In this document: positions 32,244-40,087 of the stretch, piece after piece
Numbering within the stretch: the first letter of the stretch is position 1
Layout: every line of letters starts with the position of its first letter
DNA from: Bradyrhizobium diazoefficiens
GTDB lineage: Bacteria > Pseudomonadota > Alphaproteobacteria > Rhizobiales > Xanthobacteraceae
Direction: 5' to 3'
DNA length: 64,000 nucleotides
Assembly: GCF_018131015.1 (NCBI RefSeq)
Contig: NZ_JAFCJJ010000019.1
Coordinates: forward strand, 62,001 to 126,000
The notes under the pieces: model-generated
Told to the model about the DNA's origin: nothing
The model's input: the letters and a program-made list of their open reading frames with translations, nothing else
Databases searched by the model: none
Position numbers and translations under genes: made by a program

Positions 32244-33887
32244 ATGACCCAGCCGAGCTTCGCAACCCACGAGGTCTTCAACCAGTCGCCGCCGTTCGAG
32301 GATTTCGATCTGTTCGCGGTGGACCGGCCGCTGGTCGATGCGGTGAAGGCCAATGGTGGTAGCGCTGCCGAGCAGGAGCTGTCGGCGTTCGGAAAGCTGT
32401 GGGGCTCGGCCGCGATGGCGGAGCGCGGCCGCATGGCGAACGAGAACACGCCGAAGCTGCGCACCTTCGACGCCAAGGGCAATCGCAGCGACCGGGTCGA
32501 GTTTCATCCGGCCTATCACGAGCTGATGGCGCACAGCGCCCATGCCGGCCTGCACAATTCGACCTGGACCGCGGACGGCAAGCCCGCGGGCAATGCCGCC
32601 GAGGTGGTTCGTGCGGCGAAGTTCTATATCGCTGCGCAGGTCGAGGCCGGCCATCTCTGCCCGATCACGATGACGCGCGCCTCCGTCGGCGCGCTGGCGA
32701 TGCAGCCGGATCTGCTTGCGCGCGTGATGCCGGTGCTGTCAACCAAGAGCTACGATCCGGCCTTCGCGCCGTGGCGGGACAAGCGCGGCATGACGCTCGG
32801 CATGGGCATGACCGAGAAGCAGGGCGGCACCGACGTGCGCTCCAACATGACGCGAGCCGTGCGCGACGGGAACTTCTATCGCATCACCGGCCACAAATGG
32901 TTCATGTCGGCGCCGATGTGCGATGCGTTCCTGGTGCTGGCGCAGGCAGATAGCGGGCTGACCTGCTTCTTCATGCCGCGCTTTGCACCGGATGGCTCCG
33001 TCAATGCGATCCAGTTCCAGCGATTGAAGGACAAGCTCGGCAACCGGTCCAATGCCTCCTCCGAGGTCGAGTTCGTCGGCGCCCATGCCGAGATCGTCGG
33101 CGAGGAGGGCAAGGGCATCCGCACCATCATCCAGATGGTGCAGCTGACGCGGCAGGATTGCGCGATCGCCTCGGTCGGCCTGATGCGCTCGGGGCTCGCG
33201 CATGCGCTGCATCACGCCCGTCACCGCAGCGTGTTCCAGAAGCATCTGGCCGATCAGCCCCTGATGCAGGCCGTGCTGTCGGACATGGCGCTGCATGTCG
33301 AGGCGAGCACGGCGCTGGTGATGCGGCTCTGCCGCGCCTTCGACCGCACGCCGCACGATGCGGCCGAGGCCGCCTATATGCGGCTGCTGACGCCCGCGAT
33401 CAAATACTGGACCTGCAAGAGCGCGCCGCCCTTCCTCTACGAGGCGATGGAGTGCCTCGGCGGCAATGGCTATGTCGAGGACGGCATTTTGGCGCGGCAC
33501 TATCGCGAGGCGCCCGTCAACGCGATCTGGGAAGGCTCCGGCAACGTGATGTGCCTCGACGTGCTGCGCGCCCTTTCGCGCGAGCCGGATGCGGCGACAT
33601 CCGTGCTGCAGGCCCTTGCTGCGGAGACGAAGGACTTGCCGGGAGCCGGCGAGGCGGCGGCGTTCATCGGCAAGACGTTCCGGCGCGCCGATGGCGAGCG
33701 CGTCGCGCGCCTTGCCCTCGAGAAGCTGGCGCTGCTTGCGGCAGCCGCCGCGCTCAACGGCGTCTCGCCGCGCCATGCGGAACTGTTCGCAGCCACGCGC
33801 CTTGCCGCCAGCCGCGCCAGCATGTACGGCGCGGTGGAGCTTGCGAGCGGCGAGGTGCGCGCGCTGCTGGAGCGGGCGCTGCCGTGA
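32244..33887 (+). CDS. Acyl-CoA dehydrogenase family protein, AidB type
   Basis: 547 residues, the length of AidB and not of catabolic acyl-CoA dehydrogenases (about 390). Typical AidB features are the N-terminal NQSPPFEDFDLFAVDRPL, GMGMTEKQGGTDVRSNMT, ITGHKWFMSAPMCDAF, the flavin-binding ECLGGNGYVEDG with YREAPVNAIWEGSGN, and a C-terminal helical extension. E. coli AidB binds FAD and DNA and protects against alkylating agents; activity as a dehydrogenase is weak. No ada or alkB lies near. The stop overlaps the next gene's GTG. Confidence 0.9.
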   Translation: MTQPSFATHEVFNQSPPFEDFDLFAVDRPLVDAVKANGGSAAEQELSAFGKLWGSAAMAERGRMANENTPKLRTFDAKGNRSDRVEFHPAYHELMAHSAHAGLHNSTWTADGKPAGNAAEVVRAAKFYIAAQVEAGHLCPITMTRASVGALAMQPDLLARVMPVLSTKSYDPAFAPWRDKRGMTLGMGMTEKQGGTDVRSNMTRAVRDGNFYRITGHKWFMSAPMCDAFLVLAQADSGLTCFFMPRFAPDGSVNAIQFQRLKDKLGNRSNASSEVEFVGAHAEIVGEEGKGIRTIIQMVQLTRQDCAIASVGLMRSGLAHALHHARHRSVFQKHLADQPLMQAVLSDMALHVEASTALVMRLCRAFDRTPHDAAEAAYMRLLTPAIKYWTCKSAPPFLYEAMECLGGNGYVEDGILARHYREAPVNAIWEGSGNVMCLDVLRALSREPDAATSVLQALAAETKDLPGAGEAAAFIGKTFRRADGERVARLALEKLALLAAAAALNGVSPRHAELFAATRLAASRASMYGAVELASGEVRALLERALP

Positions 33888-34675
33888 GCTCTCCCAACGA
33901 AAGCCTGGTGATGGACTCCCTCAATCCCGACCATCCGCCGCTCACCGTGACGCCTGCGCCGCCGCGCGTCTGGAAGTTCTGGGGCACGGCGCTCTGGGGT
34001 GTGCTGATCTTCGTCGCGATGTTCGTCGGCCAGATCGGCGCCGTTCTCCTGCTGATCGTTCTGCGCGGTCTCCCGCTCGACATGGCCTCGATCCAGTCGG
34101 TCGGACGCGAGCCCGAAGCGCTCGCGCTGTCGGTGATGATGGGGCTGCCCGCGACCCTTGCCGCGGTGTGGCTCGCGATCCGCATCAAGAAGGCCTCCTT
34201 CATCGACTATCTGGCGCTGCACTGGCCGTCATGGCGGCAGCTCGTGTTCGGGGCGGTCGGGCTGATCCTGATCGTGCTGGCCTGGGAGATCGTCTCGCGC
34301 TCGCTCGGCCGCGAGGCGACGCCGGGCTTCATGACCGAGCTGCTCAAATCGGGCCGCGACAAGGGCGGCGCGCTGCTGCTGCTGGTGGCCTTCAGCCTGG
34401 CCGCACCGATGTCCGAGGAGGTGCTGGCGCGCGGCTTCCTCTATCGCGGCTGGTCGGAGACCGTTTTGCGAATACCCGGCGCGATCCTGCTGTCGTCGCT
34501 GGTCTGGACCGTGGTGCACATCCAGTACGACATCTACTTCCTTGCGGAAGTGTTCTCCATCGGCGTCTGGTTCGGCTACATGCGCTACCGCAGCCATTCG
34601 CTCTGGCTGACCATCATCCTGCATGCCCTGAACAACATGACCGCCGTGGTGCTGACGATGTGGCTGGGGAGCTAG
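33884..34675 (+). CDS. CPBP-family intramembrane protease-like protein
   Basis: 263 residues from a GTG at 33884 that overlaps the upstream stop (GTGA), with GGAG 11 bases before it; an ATG at 33911 (MDSLNPDHPP) is the alternative. Seven or eight membrane helices. The CPBP (Abi) motifs are present: SEEVLARGFLYRGW (EExxxR), VWTVVHIQYD (conserved His) and HALNN. The family includes Rce1-like proteases and many bacterial proteins of unknown substrate. Coupling to the AidB-like gene suggests co-expression, but no shared function is known. Confidence 0.86.
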   Translation: MSSPNESLVMDSLNPDHPPLTVTPAPPRVWKFWGTALWGVLIFVAMFVGQIGAVLLLIVLRGLPLDMASIQSVGREPEALALSVMMGLPATLAAVWLAIRIKKASFIDYLALHWPSWRQLVFGAVGLILIVLAWEIVSRSLGREATPGFMTELLKSGRDKGGALLLLVAFSLAAPMSEEVLARGFLYRGWSETVLRIPGAILLSSLVWTVVHIQYDIYFLAEVFSIGVWFGYMRYRSHSLWLTIILHALNNMTAVVLTMWLGS

Positions 34676-34679
34676 AGCC

Positions 34680-35603
34680 TCAGGCCACCAGCGCGATCGC
34701 GACCGGCATGGTGATCGCCGCCAAGATCGTCTGCAGCGTGATGATCTGCGCCAAGAGCGGGGCGTCGCCGCCCATCTGGCGGGCCAGCACATAGGCGCTG
34801 GGCGAGGTCGGCACCGCCGCGCAGATCGCGACGATTGCGAGGCCCTCACCGGAGAGGCCGAACCAGGCCGCGAGCGCCAGCGCGAGCACAGGCATCAGCA
34901 CCAGCTTGAACGCCACGCCGATGGTCGCGCCCACGCTCGGGCGCAGCAGTCCCTTGAGCTGCAGGCCGGCGCCGGTGACGAGCAGGCCGATGGCGAGCGA
35001 GGAGCGGCCGAGCGCGTCCGCAACCTCGTGCCAGAGTTTTGGCAGCGGCAGATGGACGACGTTGACGACGAGCCCGATGGCGCAGGCCCAGATCAGGGGA
35101 TTGCGGACCACCGTCATGGCGATGGCGCGCGCGGACTGCTTTTCCGGCGCGGCGTAATGGGCGAGCACGGCGACGCTGAACACGTTGACGAGCGGAATGA
35201 TCGCGACCATGGCGACCGAGGCCAGCGCCAGCCCGGCATCGCCGAACATGTTGGCCGAGACCGACAGCGCGACATAGGTCTGCCAGCGCGTCGCGCCCTG
35301 GAAGATCGAGGTGAAGGCGGGCCCGTCGATGGCGAGCCGGGCGAGGGCCGGGCGCAGCGCGAGGCACAGCAGCGACATCGCCAGCGCCGACAGCATCAGC
35401 GCGCCGCCGACGCCGGCGACCGGCACCTTTGACAGGTCGGCCTTTACCAGCGTCTGGATCAGCAGCATCGGGAACAGCACGAAATAGGTCAGCCGTTCCA
35501 GCCCGTGCCACTGCGTGTCGAGCCGCATCAGGCTGCGCCGCAGCACGACGCCGAGCACGATGAGGATGAAGACCGGCAGCAGTGCCGCGATCACAACTGC
35601 CAT
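34680..35603 (-). CDS. AEC-family transporter (auxin efflux carrier-like)
   Basis: 307 residues with about ten membrane helices in two halves. FPMLLIQTLVKAD in the first half, SANMFGDAGLALAS at mid-protein and AICAAVPTSPSAYVLARQMGGD near the end are the family landmarks. Bacterial members export or exchange malate, malonate or other organic acids. It starts three bases after the ruvX stop, so the two are co-transcribed. It is convergent with the CPBP gene with only a four-base gap. Confidence 0.92.
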   Translation of the reverse strand: MAVVIAALLPVFILIVLGVVLRRSLMRLDTQWHGLERLTYFVLFPMLLIQTLVKADLSKVPVAGVGGALMLSALAMSLLCLALRPALARLAIDGPAFTSIFQGATRWQTYVALSVSANMFGDAGLALASVAMVAIIPLVNVFSVAVLAHYAAPEKQSARAIAMTVVRNPLIWACAIGLVVNVVHLPLPKLWHEVADALGRSSLAIGLLVTGAGLQLKGLLRPSVGATIGVAFKLVLMPVLALALAAWFGLSGEGLAIVAICAAVPTSPSAYVLARQMGGDAPLLAQIITLQTILAAITMPVAIALVA

Positions 35604-35606
35604 GAG

Positions 35607-36098
35607 TCAGTCAGTCCCCGGCGCGGCGCGCAGATTGGCGAGGCGGTCGAGCGCGCCCTGCAGGATGAAGATCGCGGCGTGCTCGTCGATCACCTCGGCG
35701 CGCTTGGCCCGGCTGACGTCCATGCCGATCAGCTCGCGCTCGACCGCGGCGGTCGACAGACGCTCGTCCCAGAGGCCGATGGGGAGGGCGGTCAGGCCGG
35801 CAAGGTTGCGGGCGAACGCCCGGGTCGACTGCGCGCGCGGGCCCTCGCTGCCGTCCATGTTGATGGGAAGGCCGAGCACGAAGCCGACCGCCTTGCGTTC
35901 GGTCGCGATCGCGAGCAGGCGCGCGGCGTCCTGCTTGAACGCCTTGCGCTGGATGGTCTCGACCCCGGTGGCAAGCCGCCGGTCCGGATCGGACACGGCG
36001 ACGCCGATGGTCTTGGTGCCGAGATCGAGCCCGACCAGCGCGCCGCGCGCGGGCCAGTGGGTTGCAGCATCGACGAGGGACAGGATAAGAGCCGGCAT
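35607..36098 (-). CDS. ruvX: Holliday junction resolvase RuvX / 16S rRNA processing nuclease YqgF
   Basis: 163 residues. LVGLDLGTKTIGVAVSD is the RNase H-like first strand with its catalytic Asp, VLGLPINMDGSEGPRAQ the second conserved loop, LWDERLSTAAVE with its Glu, and VIDEHAAIFILQ the last Asp. It is 20-25 residues longer than many homologues because of an N-terminal MPALILSLVDAATHWP; a later start is possible. In E. coli YqgF trims 16S rRNA. In other bacteria the family resolves DNA junctions. Confidence 0.94.
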   Translation of the reverse strand: MPALILSLVDAATHWPARGALVGLDLGTKTIGVAVSDPDRRLATGVETIQRKAFKQDAARLLAIATERKAVGFVLGLPINMDGSEGPRAQSTRAFARNLAGLTALPIGLWDERLSTAAVERELIGMDVSRAKRAEVIDEHAAIFILQGALDRLANLRAAPGTD

Positions 36099-36144
36099 GG
36101 CCTAGCGCATATCACGCGCGGCGCCGCGGAGTGAACCCGGGACC

Positions 36145-36360
36145 ATGGATGCACTGACACTATTCGGCCTGTTTGCCGTGACCGCCATGCTGGTCTGCTA
36201 TGCGATGGAGGACCGCAGCCACTGGTTCGTGCTGCTGTTCGCCGCCTCCTGCGCGCTCGGCTCGGCCTACGGCTTCCTGCAGGGCGCCTGGCCGTTCGGC
36301 CTGGTCGAGGCGATCTGGGCGCTGGTTGCGCTGCGGCGCTGGCATCTCAGGCCGCGATGA
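36145..36360 (+). CDS. Small membrane protein, 71 residues
   Basis: ATG at 36145 with GGAG upstream, divergent from ruvX. Three hydrophobic stretches (LFGLFAVTAMLVCYAM, FVLLFAASCALGSAYGFL, FGLVEAIWALVALRRW) and a basic end. The family is widespread in alphaproteobacteria and unnamed; nothing points to a function. Its 3' end overlaps the end of the convergent LysR gene by 14 bases. Confidence 0.78.
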   Translation: MDALTLFGLFAVTAMLVCYAMEDRSHWFVLLFAASCALGSAYGFLQGAWPFGLVEAIWALVALRRWHLRPR

Positions 36361-37237
36361 CGTCCTTTTCCTGTTTCAGGCAAGCGGCGAAACCGCTGAG
36401 CGCGCTGTATTGATGTCCGGCGCGGCGCTGGATGAAGAGCGTCTCGACGCGCGCATGAGACGGGCTCAGCGCGTGGATCGACACGCTGCCGTTGATCGCG
36501 CTGCGCTCGACCACGGCGCGCGGCAACAGCGTCACGCCCATGTCGGCGGCGACGCAGCCGATCATGCCGTCGAGCGTGCCGAGCTCGAAACGCGCGGCCG
36601 ACGGCCAGCCGAACTCGACGAAAATCTGCTCGAGCCGCTGACGGTAGGTGCAGCCGGTGCGGAACACCAGCGCGGTCGGGCCGGACTCCGGCGTGCCGGC
36701 GCGCAGCTCAGCCAGCGAGCTCCAGCGCCGCGCGCTGACCAGCACCAGCTCCTCGCGGAAGGCGCTGGTCGCGGTGAGGTCGTCATGCGCAATGGGGCCT
36801 GCGACGAAGGCGCCGTCCAGGGTGCCGTCGAGCACGGCGGTGACGAGATCGGACGTGGTTGCGGTGCGCAAGGACAGCCGCACGGCGGGATGACGGCGAT
36901 GAAAATCGGCGAGCAGCGGCGGCAATCGCACCGCGGCCGTCGTTTCCATCGAGCCGATCGCGAGCGGGCCCTTCGGCTCGCCGTCGTCGCGCGCGGCAAG
37001 TGCGGCTTCGCGGGAGAGGGCGGCCATCCGCTGCGCGTAGGGCAGGAGACGCTTGCCCGCGCTCGTCAGCGTCATGCCTCTGCTGTGCCGCTCGAACAGC
37101 GGCGTGCCGATCTCGGCCTCCAGCGCCTTGACCCGCTGGGTGACGTTGGATTGCACCGTGTTGAGCTCCTCGGCCGCCCGGGTGATGCCGCCGGCACGTG
37201 CGACGGCCGCAAAAGTCTGGAGATCGCTCAGTTCCAT
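36347..37237 (-). CDS. LysR-family transcriptional regulator
   Basis: 296 residues. MELSDLQTFAAVARAGGITR to AAEELNTVQSNVTQRVKALE is the winged helix; the remainder is the inducer-binding domain (PLAIGSMETTAAVRLP). It is divergent from two nitronate monooxygenase genes across a 100-base gap with a LysR-type palindrome. The likely targets are those genes and its own promoter. The ligand may be a nitronate or the substrate of the enzymes, which is an inference. Confidence 0.92.
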   Translation of the reverse strand: MELSDLQTFAAVARAGGITRAAEELNTVQSNVTQRVKALEAEIGTPLFERHSRGMTLTSAGKRLLPYAQRMAALSREAALAARDDGEPKGPLAIGSMETTAAVRLPPLLADFHRRHPAVRLSLRTATTSDLVTAVLDGTLDGAFVAGPIAHDDLTATSAFREELVLVSARRWSSLAELRAGTPESGPTALVFRTGCTYRQRLEQIFVEFGWPSAARFELGTLDGMIGCVAADMGVTLLPRAVVERSAINGSVSIHALSPSHARVETLFIQRRAGHQYSALSGFAACLKQEKDVIAA

Positions 37238-37275
37238 GGCATCGTTTCGCTTTGGAGATGGTAACGTTCGGAAGA

Positions 37276-37292
37276 ATTCATTTTTCGAGAAT
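37276..37292. promoter_or_regulatory. Candidate LysR box
   Basis: ATTC-N9-GAAT in the gap between the LysR gene and the nitronate monooxygenase operon fits the T-N11-A rule for LysR sites with four-base arms. It is 45 bases before the operon start codon. Short arms make chance occurrence possible. Confidence 0.45.
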
Positions 37293-37337
37293 GCTATTCG
37301 CGCCTAGTCTCGCTGTCCAGAGCGGAGAGATTTGACC

Positions 37338-38312
37338 ATGCCGATCGCCACACCGCTGACCCAGCTCTTGGGGCTAAGGCATCCGATCCTGCTCGCGCCG
37401 ATGGATACGATCGCCGGCAGCCGGCTGGTGCGCGCCGTCAGCGCGGCCGGAGGTTTTGGAATTCTGGGCGGCGGCTATGGCGACCGGGCGCGGCTCGAAG
37501 CGGAAACCAAGCGGCTGAGCGGCTTTGCGCCGTTTGGCATCGGCTTCATCACCTGGAGCATGGCAAGGCAGCCGGACCTGCTCGACATCGCGCTCGATGC
37601 CGGGCCGCAAGCGGTCATGCTGTCATTCGGCGATCCCGCGCCGTTCGCGCCACGGATCAAGGCGCGCGGCGCGCGGCTGATCTGCCAGGTGCAGAGCGAG
37701 GACATGGCGAAGCAGGCGCTGGACGCCGGCGCCGACATCCTGATCGCGCAGGGCACCGAAGCGGGCGGCCATGGCGCATCGCGGACCACGGTGGACATCG
37801 TGCCGGCGATCGTCGATCTCGCGGCCGGGCGCGTGCCCGTGGTCGCGGCCGGCGGCATCGCCGACGGGCGGGGTCTTGCGGCGATGATGATGCTCGGCGC
37901 CTCCGGCGTGCTGATCGGGACGCGCTTCTATGCCACCGTCGAGGCCGATGGCGCCGAAGAGGCCAAGCAGCAGATCCGCGCGGCCAATGCCAACGATACC
38001 GTGCGCGGCGTCATCGTCGACTGGTCGCGCAGCCTGTTCTGGCCGGCTCCGTTCACCGCGCGAACGCTCAACAACGACCACATCCGGCGCTGGACCGGGC
38101 GCGAGGTCGAGCTGATGCAGCGCGCTGGCGAGATCGCCGTCGAATATGCCGCGGCGAAAGCGGCCGGCAATTTCGAGGTCGCCGCGGTCTTTGCCGGCGA
38201 GGCCGTCGGCCTGATTCATGATATTCCACCGGCCGCCGAGATCGTCGAGCGCATCGCGCTGGAGGCCGAGCAACTCCTTGCCGGCCGCCGCAACTCCATC
38301 GTTTCCGCCTGA
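37338..38312 (+). CDS. Nitronate monooxygenase (2-nitropropane dioxygenase family), first copy
   Basis: 324 residues from the ATG at 37338 after CGGAGAGATTTGACC. TIM-barrel features are HPILLAPMD at the start, LIAQGTEAGGHGAS with the catalytic-type His, PVVAAGGIADGRGLAAMMM and GASGVLIGTRFYAT for FMN phosphate binding. It oxidises propionate-3-nitronate or alkyl nitronates with O2. The second copy follows 19 bases later and is not close in sequence, so the pair is unlikely to be a recent duplication. Confidence 0.9.
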   Translation: MPIATPLTQLLGLRHPILLAPMDTIAGSRLVRAVSAAGGFGILGGGYGDRARLEAETKRLSGFAPFGIGFITWSMARQPDLLDIALDAGPQAVMLSFGDPAPFAPRIKARGARLICQVQSEDMAKQALDAGADILIAQGTEAGGHGASRTTVDIVPAIVDLAAGRVPVVAAGGIADGRGLAAMMMLGASGVLIGTRFYATVEADGAEEAKQQIRAANANDTVRGVIVDWSRSLFWPAPFTARTLNNDHIRRWTGREVELMQRAGEIAVEYAAAKAAGNFEVAAVFAGEAVGLIHDIPPAAEIVERIALEAEQLLAGRRNSIVSA

Positions 38313-38331
38313 ACCACGAAAGACCAGAACC

Positions 38332-39408
38332 ATGTGGCCTGACCGTCGACTGATCGACCTCTTCAAGACCGAATTCCCGATCGTGCTGGCGCCGATGGCC
38401 GGCGTGATGGATGCGGAACTGGTGATCGCGGCCGCGCAAGGCGGGGCGCTGGGGTCGCTGCCCTGCGCGATGATCTCGGCGGAGAAGGCGCGCGAGCAGG
38501 TCAATCTGATCCGCCAGCGCGTCAAGGCGCCGGTCAATTTGAACTTCTTCTGCCACACGCCGGTCGAACTCGACGCGGCCTCCGAAGCACGCTGGAAGAC
38601 GCGTCTCGCCGGCTACTACAGCGAGCACGGCCTCGATCCGGCGGCGCCGATCAGCGCGGCGAACAGGGCGCCGTTCGACAGCGCCTTCTGCGAGGTCGTC
38701 GAGGAGCTGAAGCCGGAAGTGGTCAGCTTCCATTTCGGCCTCCCCGAGGCCGCGCTGCTCAAGCGGGTCAAGGCGGCCGGCTGCATCGTGATCTCGTCGG
38801 CGACGACGGTGAAGGAGGCGATCTGGCTCGAACAGCACGGCGTCGATGCTGTCATCGCGCAGGGCGCCGAGGCGGGCGGCCATCGCGGCATGTTCCTGAC
38901 CGACAAGATCGCCGAGCAGCCCGGCACGTTCGCCCTGGTGCCGCAAGTGGTCGACGCCGTGAAGGTGCCGGTGATCGCCAGCGGTGGTATCGCCGACGGG
39001 CGCGGCATTGCCGCGGCCTTCGCGCTTGGCGCTTCCGGCGTGCAGATCGGCAGCGCGTATTTGCAGTGTCCGGAATCCAAGGTCTCCCCCGGAGGCCGCA
39101 AGGCGCTGGCCGAGGCGGGCGACGAATCCACCGTTATCACCAATGTGATGACCGGGCGGCCGGCGCGCGGGGTGCAGAACCGCCTGATGCGCGAGGCCGG
39201 CCCGGTCTCGCCGGATGCGCCCGCCTTTCCCCATGCCGCGACCGCGCTGGGGCCGCTGAAGGCGGCTGCCGAAAAGCAGGGCAGGGTGGATTTCACCAAC
39301 CTCTGGGCCGGCCAGGCCATCGCGCTGGGCCGCGAGGTCCCGGCGGCCGAATTGACCCGGGATCTCGCCAAATCGGCGCTCGCCCGCCTGAAAGCGCTGG
39401 CGGGGTAG
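38332..39408 (+). CDS. Nitronate monooxygenase family protein, second copy
   Basis: 358 residues from the ATG at 38332. It has FPIVLAPMAGVMDAELV, VNLNFFCHTPVE, AVIAQGAEAGGHRGMF, PVIASGGIADGRGIAAAF and QIGSAYLQCPES, the pattern of class I (bacterial PA-NMO-like) enzymes. About 35 residues longer than its neighbour, with a C-terminal lid (DFTNLWAGQAIAL). FMN-dependent. Together with the first copy and the divergent LysR gene it forms a likely nitronate detoxification unit. Confidence 0.9.
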   Translation: MWPDRRLIDLFKTEFPIVLAPMAGVMDAELVIAAAQGGALGSLPCAMISAEKAREQVNLIRQRVKAPVNLNFFCHTPVELDAASEARWKTRLAGYYSEHGLDPAAPISAANRAPFDSAFCEVVEELKPEVVSFHFGLPEAALLKRVKAAGCIVISSATTVKEAIWLEQHGVDAVIAQGAEAGGHRGMFLTDKIAEQPGTFALVPQVVDAVKVPVIASGGIADGRGIAAAFALGASGVQIGSAYLQCPESKVSPGGRKALAEAGDESTVITNVMTGRPARGVQNRLMREAGPVSPDAPAFPHAATALGPLKAAAEKQGRVDFTNLWAGQAIALGREVPAAELTRDLAKSALARLKALAG

Positions 39409-39441
39409 GGCGCGACATGGTCGCGCTTTAGGTTATTGTTT

Positions 39442-39490
39442 GCGCATGATCTTTTCGGAAAACCGCTGCGCACTTTTCCGGATCATGCGC
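39442..39490. repeat. Foldback repeat D, GCGCATGATC type
   Basis: GCGCATGATC and GATCATGCGC are perfect inverted ends; inside, TTTTCGGAAAA and CTTTTCCGG form secondary pairings. A related but diverged element with the same right end is at 44765-44815. It lies 30 bases after the nitronate monooxygenase stop and upstream of gatC, so it could separate the two transcripts. Confidence 0.65.
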
Positions 39491-39563
39491 GCCGGGCCGG
39501 TTGCGGCGCAAAAGCGGCCTCTGCTATACGGCGGATAGGTTTTGCCGTGAGAGGCCTTATATA

Positions 39564-39851
39564 ATGTCCGTTGACGCCGCTACCGTCCGCCGCATCGCGC
39601 ATCTGGCGCGGATCGCGGTTTCGGAGGACGAGGTTCCGCATCTGCAGGGCGAGCTCAATGCCATGCTCGACTTCGTCGAGCAGCTCTCCGAGGTCAATGT
39701 CGAGGGCGTGGAGCCGATGACATCAGTCACCCCGATGCAGATGAAGAAGCGGCAGGACGTGGTCGACGACGGCGGGATCGCCGACCAAATCGTTGCCAAC
39801 GCGCCCGCGACCGAAGGTCACTTCTTTCTTGTGCCCAAGGTCGTCGAGTAA
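39564..39851 (+). CDS. gatC: Glutamyl-tRNA(Gln)/aspartyl-tRNA(Asn) amidotransferase subunit C
   Basis: 95 residues from the ATG at 39564. VRRIAHLARIAVSEDEVPHL, LNAMLDFVEQLSEVNVEGVEPM and FFLVPKVVE at the end are the standard GatC landmarks. It wraps around GatA and stabilises the GatCAB complex that converts Glu-tRNA(Gln) and, where needed, Asp-tRNA(Asn). First gene of the gat operon; a 23-base gap separates it from a small unknown gene. Confidence 0.95.
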   Translation: MSVDAATVRRIAHLARIAVSEDEVPHLQGELNAMLDFVEQLSEVNVEGVEPMTSVTPMQMKKRQDVVDDGGIADQIVANAPATEGHFFLVPKVVE

Positions 39852-39874
39852 ATCTCAATCCAGGACGCCGTCCG

Positions 39875-40087
39875 ATGTGCCTGCTATGCGACGATGAGAA
39901 GGCCTATCAGGCCTACATGAACTATCTCGACAAGATGGAGCGGCAGGGCAAGGCTGCCGATCCCGATGTCGCCGTCAATGCCGTGCTCGACGAGATGCAG
40001 GCGGCCGCGAACGCCGCAGCCAAAAAGGACGACCCGGCCAACGACAAGACCCTGTCTCCCTTCTTCTGCAGCCCGATCAATAAATGA
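39875..40087 (+). CDS. Small Cys-containing protein inside the gat operon (orf70)
   Basis: 70 residues, between gatC and gatA. It starts MCLLCDDEKAYQAYMNYLDK, with a CxxC pair, has a helical Ala-rich middle (AVLDEMQAAANAAAKKDD), and ends FFCSPINK with a third Cys. Three Cys could bind a metal, but there is no recognised domain. Its stop overlaps the gatA start codon (ATGA), so translation of gatA is coupled to it. The consistent reading frame, tight packing and overlap argue strongly that it is expressed. Function unknown. Confidence 0.8.
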   Translation: MCLLCDDEKAYQAYMNYLDKMERQGKAADPDVAVNAVLDEMQAAANAAAKKDDPANDKTLSPFFCSPINK

